Shown piece by piece: positions 53,143 through 64,000 of a stretch of 64,000 bases of DNA. The DNA comes from Emydura subglobosa. Lineage: Eukaryota > Chordata > Testudines > Chelidae. Below the pieces are notes generated by a model. The model saw only the letters and a program-made list of their open reading frames with translations, did no database searches and was not told the DNA's origin. The stretch's first letter is position 1. Every line of letters starts with the position of its first letter. The stretch is taken from contig ML679962.1 of assembly GCA_007922225.1 (NCBI GenBank), forward strand, positions 33,835,563 through 33,899,562, written 5' to 3'. Made by a program: the position numbers and the translations under genes.

Positions 53143-55369
53143 TAATAAAAGAGTGGTCTTATAACCCTGTTGTATGAGAGAGAATCTGATTCACTGGCTA
53201 TATTGCCTGCCAAATCTGCATTTTTAACCCTTAATTTGGAATGCTCTCACACGTTGGAAAGAGATTTTTAAAGGGGAAACCTGCTAGTAGTGGAGGCCCA
53301 AGACTAGAGGAAACTGAGTATTACCTGAAGAAAGCTCTTGGATTCTAAATCTCCTCTCCTTTTATATTAGATACTATTCATTCACAAATAACTGCTCACC
53401 CTCACACAAAAGCCTCTCTGAAATTGATTGGGTACAGAAAGTATTAACTGAATCCTTGCTGGGGCCTGACATTCTCATTTCATTTGACTAAGAGATACAA
53501 GAGCCTATCCCAGCTGACCTGCAGCTACATGGGTTCAGCTCCCTGCTCCTTTCATCCTTGGCTTCTCTGCTGAAACATACCACTAAAGAACAAATTGATG
53601 TCAAATAGCAGGGGATAATTTTGTAGGTGATGTGTGTCAATTTCAGAACTGTCCTGAGACCATCAACTCTCATAGACCCCAGCCAGGAGCCAGTACCATT
53701 TTATATCTCTACCCACCTAGCCTGGATTTGAACTGCTGAATCTCCCATTAATAGTACTCTGAACCATCCAAACCCTGTTCATTTTTAAAACAAACATAAT
53801 TTGGTAGGTCCTACACAAACACCATGCATTGCACTCTTTCTGCTTGCGGAGCAGCAGCAATTATTAGCATTGTGCACCTTCCTGACCACAGGGAGGATAT
53901 CTGTATGCAAACAAAGTCAAAGGAGAGCCTGCCAGGATGGCGTCTGCTGCGTTAGAAACAAGGAGAAAACAGTGGTTGAACTGGTAACTAAACTACAAAA
54001 TGGGTGGGGAAATTTTTCTTCTAAAATTAGAGAAGAGTTAAACACTAGACTCCATCACCAATGGGAGCACTTGTAAATGCTAGTCTTGCCAGACTGTGCA
54101 CCCTAATCTAATAACCTGCTTAAATAACAACTAGCCCTGAATGCTGGCATGCAAAGGGCCAGGCCAGTGCTGGTTTTAGATGAAAGCAACGTCATTAAAA
54201 AAGCTGTCTCCCTGCTGCGTTTCAGGTCACAGCAGACGCTGATGCGAAGGAGCTGGCAGGATGCTAGCCAGCGACATCTGATAACAGGCTGCCAGCTCTA
54301 GCAGCTAGGGGCTGATCTCTCGCAAGGAGCTGCTGCTAGGCCGGCCCAGAGCTGTGTTGCAGCGTGGTTTAACACAGCTCTCAGCCCAAACACGTCTGTG
54401 GAGGCTCTGTTTAAGGAAAGTGGGCTGGAGCCCTGCTGGCGAATGCAAAAAGACTTTGTTTTTAAACAAAGCCACACCCGAGTCTCGCTAAAATCTAACA
54501 GGCTGCTTTGAAAATGTAGATGGGACGGAGGAGCAAGGACAGTGCTTAATTTGTGCCTGGGCTTGACACGCCGTAGCCCCAGCACCTCTAGGCTTGGTGT
54601 GGCAGGTATGAAAGCAAAAAAAATTGTGTGAGCCCTAGCCCCTCTTTCATTACAAAGTAAGTACTGAGCAGGGGAGGTAACAGCAGCATCTTATTATTTG
54701 TATGGTCCATGAACTGGCCTCTTCCTGCTAGGGGCAGAGATGCTGCTGCCCTGTTTAATTTCAAAGGGCCCGAAGCGGGCCCCCCAGGCAGGGATGTTTT
54801 CACCCAGCTCAGGGTAGGTCCTGCTTGAGTGAATGGCCTTAATAGGGAAGAGGCACTGCGAGGCCCCCGGCTGTTGCTCCAGCCAGACCTGACCAAGTTA
54901 CTGGGCCCTGCTCCAGGCAGCAGTGCTGGGAATGACGAGGCCTGATTTAAGATGCAGCCACTTGATGTGTTTACACCATCGGCGGGCGGGAAGGCTGGGC
55001 AGTGGTGGGCCTGACCGTGACTTTAGTGCTGCTGGTTTTCTTGCCAACCTCCTCAACAGAAGGCAGGGTGATGGGGCGCAGCTCCCTCCTCAGCCCCACA
55101 ACGTGGCTGCAGACAAGGCTCAGGCCTAGGGAGGCAGCCCAGGGCCGCTGCCTCCAAGCTGCAGCCCTCAAACAAATCCTGTAGTGTTACTTTCCAGCAG
55201 TCCTAAATTCACTGCACAGGTAACACCCCTGTGTTTTCCAATGCACCCCCTCCCCAGCTGATCTTTGGGGCTTGGGCCTTGAAAGCTGGTAGCTAACAGC
55301 AGGCTGTGAAACGTCCCCTCCCCGCCTGCAGTGGCCCTTCTCCCCACCCCCACTCTTAGATACCTGCAG
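53143..55369. other. Intergenic DNA before the CpG island
   Basis: 54539-54600 (cagtgcttaatttgtgcctg) resembles the end of another reptile repeat. CG content rises from about 54700. No gene supported. Confidence 0.4.
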
Positions 55370-56560
55370 CGCCGAGCGCTCCCTGCCGGCTAGCGGGGCG
55401 CCCTCAAGGGCAAGGGCTTTGAAGGCACAAAGACGGGGGCTGAGCGCCCGGCCCTGCTGAAGTCAGGAGCAAAACTGCCCCCCCTCCCCCGATTTCAGCG
55501 GCTCCAGGGTTTCTCCCTGGGGGGGGGACCCGGGGAAGGAGCCGGGCAGCCCCTGCTAGCAGCTGGGCAAGGCACGTCCCCTGCAGGGAGAGGGGGGCCG
55601 TGGCCCCGCTTGGATCAGCCCCCCAATTCCCACGGGGGCCGAGGGGGGGGTCCAAACTTATCACCCCTCCCCCCCCCCGGAGGGAGACGCGGCCCGGCCC
55701 CCAGCCGCTGGCGCTCGGGAAGGGGAAACTCCCAGCCCAGGTCCGGCGCGCTGGGGCTGGAGGCACCCACCCGGCTCCGGGCCAGGCAGGTGGCGGGGGC
55801 CGGGAGCGCAAGCAGGCCCCGGGCGCAGCGGGAGCGGCTCGGCTCGGCGGGGCTGGCGCTGCCCGCTGCCGGGGGGCAGGGGAGAAGCGGAGGCGACGCA
55901 GCGGGGACGGACGAGCCCGGCTTTCCCTCGCCTCCCCGCGGGGCGGGGAAGACGCCCGGGCAGCCCAGCCCAGCCCCGAAGCGGCCAGCCCGGCAGGAGC
56001 AGGGGAGCGGAGCTGAGCTGGGCGGGCCCGGCTGGCGGCGGGAGAAGCAAGTCCCCCCGCGCCCGGCTGGCGGAGCATGGCCCTGGCCAGCCCGGCGCCG
56101 GAGCGCACCCGGATCTCCGAGCTGGAGATGCAGCGCTACTACCGCCTGCTGCAAGCCGCCGCCCTCCTCCACTCCAGCGCCGCCAGTAAGTCAGCCGCCC
56201 CCCTGCCCCCCGGCTCGCCCCCACGGCCCCTAGGGGGGATCCCTGCTCCTTCAGCCCTGCCAGCGCCCTCTGCCCCCCAGCACCCCTGCGGGTCCTGCCG
56301 GCACAGCCCCGGAGCCCACGGGTAGAGAAAGTTCCATGGGGTGGCCGGGATCCGCGGGGCGCAGGCTGGGGTGGGATGGGGGGAGCGGGTAGGGTCCCTC
56401 GCTGCCCGGTTTGCTCGCTCGCCCGGCCCTTGCCGATGCCCACCCAAGCCAAAACGTGGCCGGGGGTGTCTTTTGTGGCAGGTTGGCCGGCTGGCACTGG
56501 GGGGTCTGACCCCCCTCCCATCACCCTGGCTGGGAGCGGGGAGGTGTGAAAACATCATCT
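55370..56560 (+). promoter_or_regulatory. CpG island promoter of the downstream gene
   Basis: About 1.2 kb of very GC-rich DNA with dense CG pairs, several GC boxes (for example gggcggg at 56018) and runs of G or C, in an otherwise AT-rich window. It surrounds a short first coding exon on the + strand. No TATA box stands out. The transcription start is probably between about 55.6 and 56.05 kb but cannot be placed exactly. Overlapping long open frames on both strands here come from low stop-codon frequency in GC-rich DNA. Confidence 0.85.
56077..56185 (+). CDS. First coding exon of downstream gene (possibly MCF2)
   Basis: ATG at 56077 has a strong start context (A at -3, G at +4). The reading is MALASPAPERTRISELEMQR, then YYRLLQAAALLHSSAA, ending one base into a codon at a perfect donor, gtaagt at 56186. 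The second half can form an amphipathic or hydrophobic helix. No domain was recognised. In vertebrates MCF2 (a Dbl-family guanine nucleotide exchange factor) follows ATP11C in the same orientation, so this may be an MCF2 first exon, but that rests on gene order only. Confidence 0.65.
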
Positions 56561-57247
56561 AAAGGGGGCGGGAGGGGGGAAGATTGTTAAACTCGAATGA
56601 AAATAGTTTTTTTTTTTTTTTTTAAATCCTTTATGAAAGGAGCCAGAAATAGCCATCTGAATATTGGGAACCTAAGCCAGAAGCCTAGTGCCCTGAATCC
56701 GCTTGCAGGTGGTAGTCTCTTTGATCCAGGCAGTTTTTTCTCCCTTGCCTCCTGCATCTGTCCAGTAGCAGTTTACAGTTCCACAGTGCAGGGAAAACAT
56801 GCATCCAGTTTAATAATCAAGTGTATTGCCATGTAAAATGGAAGAGGCCCAACAGCCTGTCTCCCTTGTCGTGGTCCCCTGCACCCACAGCCTCAAAAAA
56901 AATCCTTCACAGCCATCATGTTCCTGCTAGTAATGGTAATGAGCTTGGCAAAGTTCTGGGCTAATGAGGTAATTCCAGCCTTCTGAGTCATAGAAGGGTT
57001 AGTTGCTCTCAAGCCAGCATGAAACAGCCTTTCCCAAATGTTTGGAAACAAGCTTTGTACAGGTTTGCCTTGAGAGATGCTGTGGAGCCAGATGCTTATG
57101 GAGGAAAGAAATCTTTCTTTGACTATGGGGAAGTTTCAGGCAATGTGGTGCCATAGATGCTACCTGGAGCTGGTCTAGATGCAGAACTGCATCCGCTGAA
57201 CGTGTGGTGTGATTTTTAACCTCATTTGTAAATGGGTGCAGAAGGCT

Positions 57248-57372
57248 GTGTGCACACTTTTATTTCAGTTTGGGCCAGCTTCATTTTGATTTAGCTTAAA
57301 TGGGTCAGTGACCAGTTTATGCTAAACCCAAATGAGCCTGACTGTGAAACTGAAATAAGCATGTGTCCACAC
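57248..57372. mobile_element. Foldback MITE
   Basis: gtgtgcacacttttatttca at the left pairs with the complement of tgaaataagcatgtgtccac at the right (57347-57372), with a few mismatches. Beyond the right arm, gtgtgtagacaagacct (57390-57406) is a MITE-type end, so the full element may reach further. Confidence 0.65.
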
Positions 57373-59128
57373 AGGGCTGGGTGCAGGTTGGTGTGTAGAC
57401 AAGACCTTTGCCACTTCAGTGGAAAGGGGCCAGTTCACGATCAAACTGTATTTTTAAATTGTGACGAACAGTGGTACGCTTTTAAGCGATCCGTGTTAAT
57501 TTCCAATTTTTTCAGAGGTAAACAGCATTAATAGCAACTTGAGGGTTCATAGAAGGATCAATCCATTCAATTAAAATCAAAATAATCGGATAAGTGTCAC
57601 AAATTATTTTAACTATTAATGAACTCTTGCCCATAGTGTTTTCCAGTTAGAATTTTAGACCATAGGCAGGGGAGAATAGAAAGCAATCTGACTGTTTGGT
57701 TACCTATGGGATTATGGGGCGGTAACGGCTCTGAGCTACTCTGCTCCACCTTTTGTTTTCTTATTGTTCTGTTGTTTTCTAAGTGAGCTAAGCATACGCC
57801 AGAGTCTGGATGTCTATCAACAGCCACGTGCCTATTATTTATGTTTATGGGGATGCTCAAGAAGGATAGCGTGCTGCTGTACCTGGGAAATCTTCTTCTT
57901 CATCATCATCCTTTTCCCGCCTTGAAACACATATCATAAAAATTGATTTCAACTGATTTTTTTTAACCAAGTAAAATAGACAAACTTGTGCATCATCACG
58001 GTGCTTGCAAATAAATGCATTGAATTCTTCTATCTTCCACAGAGCAGAAACATTCAGCTTTGTGCTCCTTGCACTCAGTGGACGTATGGAGGTGACATTC
58101 CAGACACAGCTGTGCTGTGTGCTTGTTGACAATGTTTACACCTGGACAAGTTGCAGGGGGAAAATAGTTCAGGCCCTTGCACTCTAAAGCCAGGATCCTG
58201 AATACACCAATGCATGGGCTTAATTTTACACACGTGCACGATATCAAACATGTGCAGCTATTTACAGAATTGGGACCAAAATACTATGCAGACAGATAAC
58301 TAAAGTAAATTCTCATTAGAAGTCTGTAGTAGGTTTTGTTGTATGTGCTCTGCATTTGTTATTTGAGGCACAGAATAACATTTGCTTTGATGGATTGCAC
58401 TTTGCACGTAGAACGGTGTCTTATTTTTAAAATAACAGCTGCTTCACAATGTGCCACTGACATGTGGAATATAAAGTATTCCAGTCTCTTTTAATAAGCA
58501 AAAGAGCGCAATCTATCACTACCCCCTTTGTCAACCTTCCATTGGCCAGTATTGCAGTACGCCTACTTGCAGTTCCCTTCCAGCCTTACGATTATGGTGA
58601 GCCTTCCTTTGGGTTTAGGGTGTATAAATCAGGTTGCAGTTTATTTGCTCGTAGAATGAGTGATGGTCAGAAATTTAGGACTGCTATTGTAATCTCTGTG
58701 GCTGACACTGCTGTGCCATGCTGAACCTCACATTGAGTATGCAGGCTGCAAGACATCTGCATGTTTGGCACAGTCACACAGTCAGAGCCATCAATGTTTT
58801 ACAAATTGTTCCAGATCAGCCGGTTATTGATGGGTAGGTTGAATGGCAGCTGGGGATCATCAACTCTTGCTTTATCTCTGTATGATATTTAAAAAAGGAA
58901 AAGAAGCAGCAGATGTGTATAAAATTGTGTACGACTGCTTGCTGCCCATCTTGAGTCACTTAGGCCTGGTCTCCGTTCAAGTATTGACTGGTCTGATTAC
59001 ATCAATGCTGTTACATCAGTGCAAACCCTTAATGGAGATGAAAAGCAGGTGTGACTTGACCCAGTAACTTCAGGCCATAGTTTGGCTTTGTGCATCCCTT
59101 TGATGGCCTATGATCCAATTATTATGTA

Positions 59129-59201
59129 GTCCCAGGTTGAGTGCAGGGGACTGGACCAGATGACCAGAGGTCTTTTCCAGTCCTGCAATTCTATGATTGT
59201 A
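59129..59201 (+). mobile_element. Short CR1 3' tail
   Basis: ggactggaccagatgaccag, ttccagtcctgcaattctat and gatt show the classic CR1 3' end with the attctatgat repeat. Confidence 0.8.
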
Positions 59202-62200
59202 CAATCTATTGATAAATCTTGCAAGGGTGTGTTTTTGGGGGAGATCTTGTTTCTTTTCAGCATAATCCTTTAGTGGATACTCAGAGGAAAGGCCAATGGC
59301 TCTTGTCACTGCTTTCCCCTTCAGTGGCAGAGAGCACACTCTGTCCCAGCACTAAATGCACACATTCTTCATTATCTATTAAAGGCCAGCAACGTGCCTG
59401 GAGCCATGCCTGGCACAGAAGCAGGCATTCTCTCATACCAGGATCTTAGTGTAATTCTGATTGTCTTGACCCCTTTGCACAGCGCAGCTGAATTTCTTAT
59501 GCTGGATTTTTTTATTGGAGAAGGTAAGTAGAGATGATTAGGTTCGGTAGTAAAAGTGGTTGCTGCTGCCCGGGAATACTTGAATGAGCAAGGAAAGGAG
59601 GCTGTTTGTGGGACTGTGCAATTAAAAGAAAACCGTTCTTATTGAGTCAACGGCAAAACTCCTCTTTTCTTGAAGTCGGAGCAGGATTGGGCCTTAGAGA
59701 GAAAGGAAGTGTGAGTATAAGCGCCCTAACACAGAGATGATGTGTAACTCCTCTATGCCATGTAAATGAAGTTTGGGGAAACCGGACAGCTAGCTTCCCA
59801 GTAACATGGGACCCAGTCCTGCAATTAGCTGTCTGCAGAGGGTCCCTTATGCCTGCCTCTATAAACTCAACGCAGGAATGATGATGAAATCGTGTGGGTC
59901 CAGCTGCAGGACTGACGTGGACTGTGCATGGGCCATATTGCCTACTCTGAGTGTTAAAACAATCACTGCACCCCCCATCCCCAAATCATGAGATTTTCAA
60001 AAAGGTAAATGTGCCGGCGTGCCGTGGTGTGTTTCTCGTTTCCCCCCCCCCCCCCCCGCCCATTTCTGAGCCTTGTAGCCTGCTCTTTGGATACATTCTG
60101 AGCCTTTGTCCACAAACATGAGAGTGAGAAACTTTATGTATTTATATTTTTGTAGTGAAAGCCGAGATTCTCACATAATTGCTTGACTGCAGGTGCTGAG
60201 CTTTAAGCATAGCATCCAATGTCATGAGACTTGTGATAAAATCATGAGAGTTAGCAACATTGTGTGTGCGTGCACATGTGCGTGCAAACACACACACAAA
60301 TACAAATGTCCTTTTGGTTTTTTGAAGGCCTAACATGTTGATAGCCACTAAATATGGTTATAGGAAATACTATTTTAGAGCGGTGAGAGTACATGTAATG
60401 ACCTCCAGATAGATGGATACTATTATCTGTCAAAGCCACTCAAGGAGGTGCAGCCCAAATGAGGAACACGGGAAATAGGTATGCAGGAATCTTAAATAGT
60501 CCATAGGCTGCATCCCGTTAGCATAAAGCACAGTTTCTACACCTGCAATTTCATGATTTATCAGTTGTTTACCATACGAAAAGTGAAATGACAGCAGGGC
60601 AATGTGGGAGGCAGGTAATTTGACATGTAAAGTGGAGTGGGGGAGGGTGAATCAGAGTCTACCTTTGCCTCTAATCTGTATGCTGCTCTGAAACAAGGAG
60701 CTTCCACTGTTTCTTGTGGAAAAACATTGCCTCTGCTTTTTATTTCTGTGTTTGCTTCTTGTATCAGAGTAACAGACTAATGCAGCCTTTTAAACCAGGA
60801 CCCTGAGTATTACATGATTCCACAGCTTCAGAGTCTGACACAGAATCCGCCCCATCCACAGAAGTGGGCTCCAGTCTTTGAGCTTTCTTCTTTTAAAAAA
60901 ACAAAACAAACAAAAAAAATACAGTTGTTTCTGGCACTTATGGGTCAGAAGAAAACCTTAAAACATGAAATGGAGTGTAACCTGCTGCAGCATTGTCTGC
61001 CTAAGAAACAATTTTGAACGTTGTGGACTCCCACATCTGTCTCCACGAATTCACTCTGAAACTGAAAGGTGTCAAATGTCAACATTGCTAATGATTTCAA
61101 AGGTGGTCACTTGTGTTTATGCGACAATGCTAAATTCAGGTGTCATCTATTCTATTGCCAAAACACTCCACATTCTTCCCTGACAAGTAATATAATGTTA
61201 TACGTCATCAGTTAAAAAATCTGCAGAGTGTTGAAAATTTAGGAGTTGAGTGAAAAAAGTCAGTTCAATATCAAAACTGTGCACTGATTGTATTGTCATG
61301 GTGGGAGTCAACTGCTGGTTCTTCAATACAGTCCTTTACGTTCCTTTTCTTAGTGTGTAAGCAGTGTTCAGTCTCTGAAGAAATGCTTGCATTTTTTTGG
61401 GTGATGTTGTTGTTTTGGGGGGCTGTGGTAAGCATCAAGGAAGTTTTCCTTCTGCCTTAACCTCTCTATCTAGAGACAATGCCTGAGGCACAGTTACTTT
61501 CTGGAACTGGACATTGGTGTTTTGGCTGAGATTCCTGAAAACCGGATTGGCTGTGTGGTGTTTGTGACTATCTCTGTTCCAGGACTATAGAATGAAAATA
61601 AACAAGTAGCGCTAAGAATATACCTACGCTCCGTGTCACTGATTCCTCTTTCAGCAGGAAGCCAAACTAAGATGCTCTAACATCTGCTACTGTTCAGCAG
61701 AGGGGTGATGGTATTCATCATTGTCATTTTTAATTCAATAAAAACCTCTGCTTTTGAATTTATCCTAATCTGTTTTGGAATGTCCAGGTTGCCCCAGAAA
61801 CTGGGAGTCTTGCTGCAGAATTTAGTTTCCCATTATTACAGGGTATGTGGGGTGGAGGTGGGGAAAATCCATTACACCATAGACTTCAGTGATTCTGCTG
61901 CCAAGTTTGCCAGTGAATTAGGCCCCAGTCTGCCTTTTGACTTGCATTGAAGTTGTTGAGTTACCTATATGTATGCAAAACTGGAATTTGGCCTGAGGAA
62001 AGACAGATTGGCAAGAGATTGAATGATGATATGAAAAGTTATTGATATGTGTTCACCCTTCTTTAATTCTGCAGCCCTCTTTTAATTTCCTTTGTGGTGA
62101 ATTTGCTTTGCTTTGGAAGCTGATGATATTGGCTATAATGATGCATAGTGAGAGCAGATGCTAAAGCATATTTCCCAATACACGGTTGGCAAATACAGCT

Positions 62201-64000
62201 CTATGCTGACTGGGAAAACATCTTTAGTCTCGCTTCTGGGTCTTTCCTAAGCACAGAGCAACTGAAGTTGGAAATTGAGGAAAGTTAAAAGCTTCTTGAG
62301 GTTCAGGCATTCATTTAAGCTCAATGCAAGAAACTCAGTACAAGTTTTTCAGTGCCCCTGCTGATTTACTGTGGGGTGAGTTTGAAGGCGCACTGTGGGT
62401 GTTGAGAAACTTTTATTGCATTTCTTTTCTTAAATGTAAGTCCATATCGGAGCTGAACTGGCTTGTAACTTTCTGAATTTTCTGCTGTAGTTAGGGTTGG
62501 TATGGACAGAAAGCTAGTCTGGTTAGACACACATAAATCAGTGTTTTTCTAGAAGTCTGTCATAGTGGGAAATGAGCAGCCACTTGATGGAAGTGGATAA
62601 TATGAAAGCCTCTCCTACTGTAATTTAGCTTACTTCTGCTTGGCCTGCTTTGAATAAAGCTTCCGTTGTTGGCTGGCTGTTAACTTTAGTTGGAGCCAGG
62701 AAACGTATAGAGATGCTGCGGGGTAGAGAGTCCCGTGAACTCATAACAGTTTGCCATATTTTCCTTCCATATAGAGGGGGGGAAATTCCACGAGGCTCAC
62801 TCCCCTTGTGACATATTCTGTCAGGGGAAACAGGATTTAGCGCTTATGGCAGAAACAAGTTTAGTCCCCAGAACTAGCAGATCCCCCAATATCCAGAACT
62901 GGCTCTGAGCCACCTGCCCCCTTCTATTCTGCTGACAGCATTGCTTCAGCTCTTCTCGCTGGGTCTCTTCCACTGTCTGCATCTCTTTGTTATGTATATG
63001 GGTCTCTCTAGTTTGATTAAAACTGGGATGACCAAGGATTCTGTGTGTTATTGCTGCTTTATTGATGTGGGTTTCCTTCACTTCAGCGTCTGTTGGAGGT
63101 GCTCTGGGGAATTTACAATGCGGTTCTTTGCTAAGGTTTTACAGAGGGTCAGTTTTGTGGTGGACTCTGACATCATAACAGCACCAGTTCCTAAGGTGAG
63201 GTTATGATCCAGTTCATCCTGTGAAGTTTATCTGTGATACACTCTCACACAGATTGGCCTCTCTCTGTCTCTCCAGACACAGTGCCTGGATATGGGTCAG
63301 CTTTCTCCCTGTCTCTTCTTTCTTTCACTGCATTTTCGTATGTGTTCTAATTTTTCCATCATTATTGTATTTAGATTGTTCTAAGCCTTTAAGGAGGTGA
63401 CAGAGTTATGGACATCTTCACATTTTTGCTTTATGGTTCCTTATGCTGACATTTTGTGTGACTCCATGAAATTCATACCCCCCAAGATTTGGGTGTATTT
63501 GTGTCTGTGTTGCATTGCCTCATGATGCAAATCAGTCATTAAATCTCATTTACAAATGATTTTATGTTCAGAAAAGTAGCAAAATGAACCTGGGGATAAA
63601 AATAGCTTCAAACAGAATTTTTGTCCTTTTGCTTTGATTAAACGATCTCACATTGCTAAGAACGACTAGCTGGTGTATTACTGACACAGATGTAATAGAA
63701 GACCAGAAATGCACTATGCAAAGTTGCTGGCACTTATGCATTCTATCTCCACTCAGCTATTCCTTCCTTCCTTAGATAAAACCTGGAATATTCTTAATTT
63801 AGCAAAGCCATTTCTAACACAGCTCTTTTTAGAAGCATCACATCTCTCTGTAGGATGGAATTGTTCATTCTTTAGTTGTTGTTGTGCAATTTTTCATTGT
63901 CAGTTAATGTTGTCCCATAGTACAGGACTAAAGGATCCCTCTGGTAACCGTCATTACAGTGGTGACAACATTTAACTCTTCGTGGGATGGGGACTCCCAT

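Larger units (their letters stand above)
56186..64000 (+). other. Probable first intron of the downstream gene
   Basis: No exon with both good splice sites and recognisable protein was found. It holds a poly-T run (56607-56623), a foldback element (57248-57372), a CR1 tail (59129-59201), a poly-C run (60041-60057), a (TG/CA)n patch near 60260-60300 and a short Penelope-like tail piece near 60755-60795. Confidence 0.5.

Noticed and set aside
55404..56524. Several long open frames on both strands (up to 287 residues)
   Set aside because: All lie in the CpG island; proline-, glycine-, alanine- and arginine-rich readings in most frames at once are what stop-poor GC-rich DNA gives. Only the 56077 frame has a good start and a matching donor.

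Overview
The window is vertebrate genomic DNA, most likely from a turtle. It is AT-rich, has long introns with GT-AG splice sites, and carries reptile-type repeats: CR1 LINE 3' ends with turtle-style tails, MIR-like SINEs, foldback DNA transposons (one with the TAGGGTGACCAGA end), and a Penelope-like tail. The species group is inferred from repeat families I recognise from memory; a crocodilian or other sauropsid is less likely but not excluded.

From about 1.6 to 48 kb the + strand carries the 3' three quarters of one gene, ATP11C, a class VI P4-ATPase (phospholipid flippase). Twenty constitutive coding exons (1607-37100) join in one unbroken frame of 861 codons, with phases that match at every junction. 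They encode the membrane segments from M3 to M10, the DKTGT phosphorylation site, the nucleotide-binding domain and the GDGAND hinge. The 5' exons (N-terminus, M1-M2, most of the actuator domain) lie upstream of the window. The gene ends in an alternative-splicing module: two cassette exons (39938-40028 and 41194-41298), each with its stop codon at the very edge of its splice donor, and a long terminal exon (44069 to about 47965). These give three different C-terminal tails. One intron (33084-36946) uses a GC donor.

From 48 to 55.4 kb there is intergenic DNA with degraded repeats. A CpG island at 55.37-56.56 kb holds the first coding exon (56077-56185) of a second + strand gene. By the vertebrate order ATP11C then MCF2 in the same orientation, this may be MCF2, but the exon's protein itself was not recognised. 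The rest, to 64 kb, looks like the first intron of that gene.

Mobile-element highlights: an antisense CR1 (9131-10733), a sense CR1 with reverse-transcriptase C-terminal coding (26580-27537) into whose tail a hAT-like element with a perfect 8-bp target duplication is inserted, a foldback element nested in a MIR-like SINE, a CpG-rich foldback element with a 19-bp hairpin, and a Penelope-like fragment that keeps a recognisable hammerhead ribozyme core.
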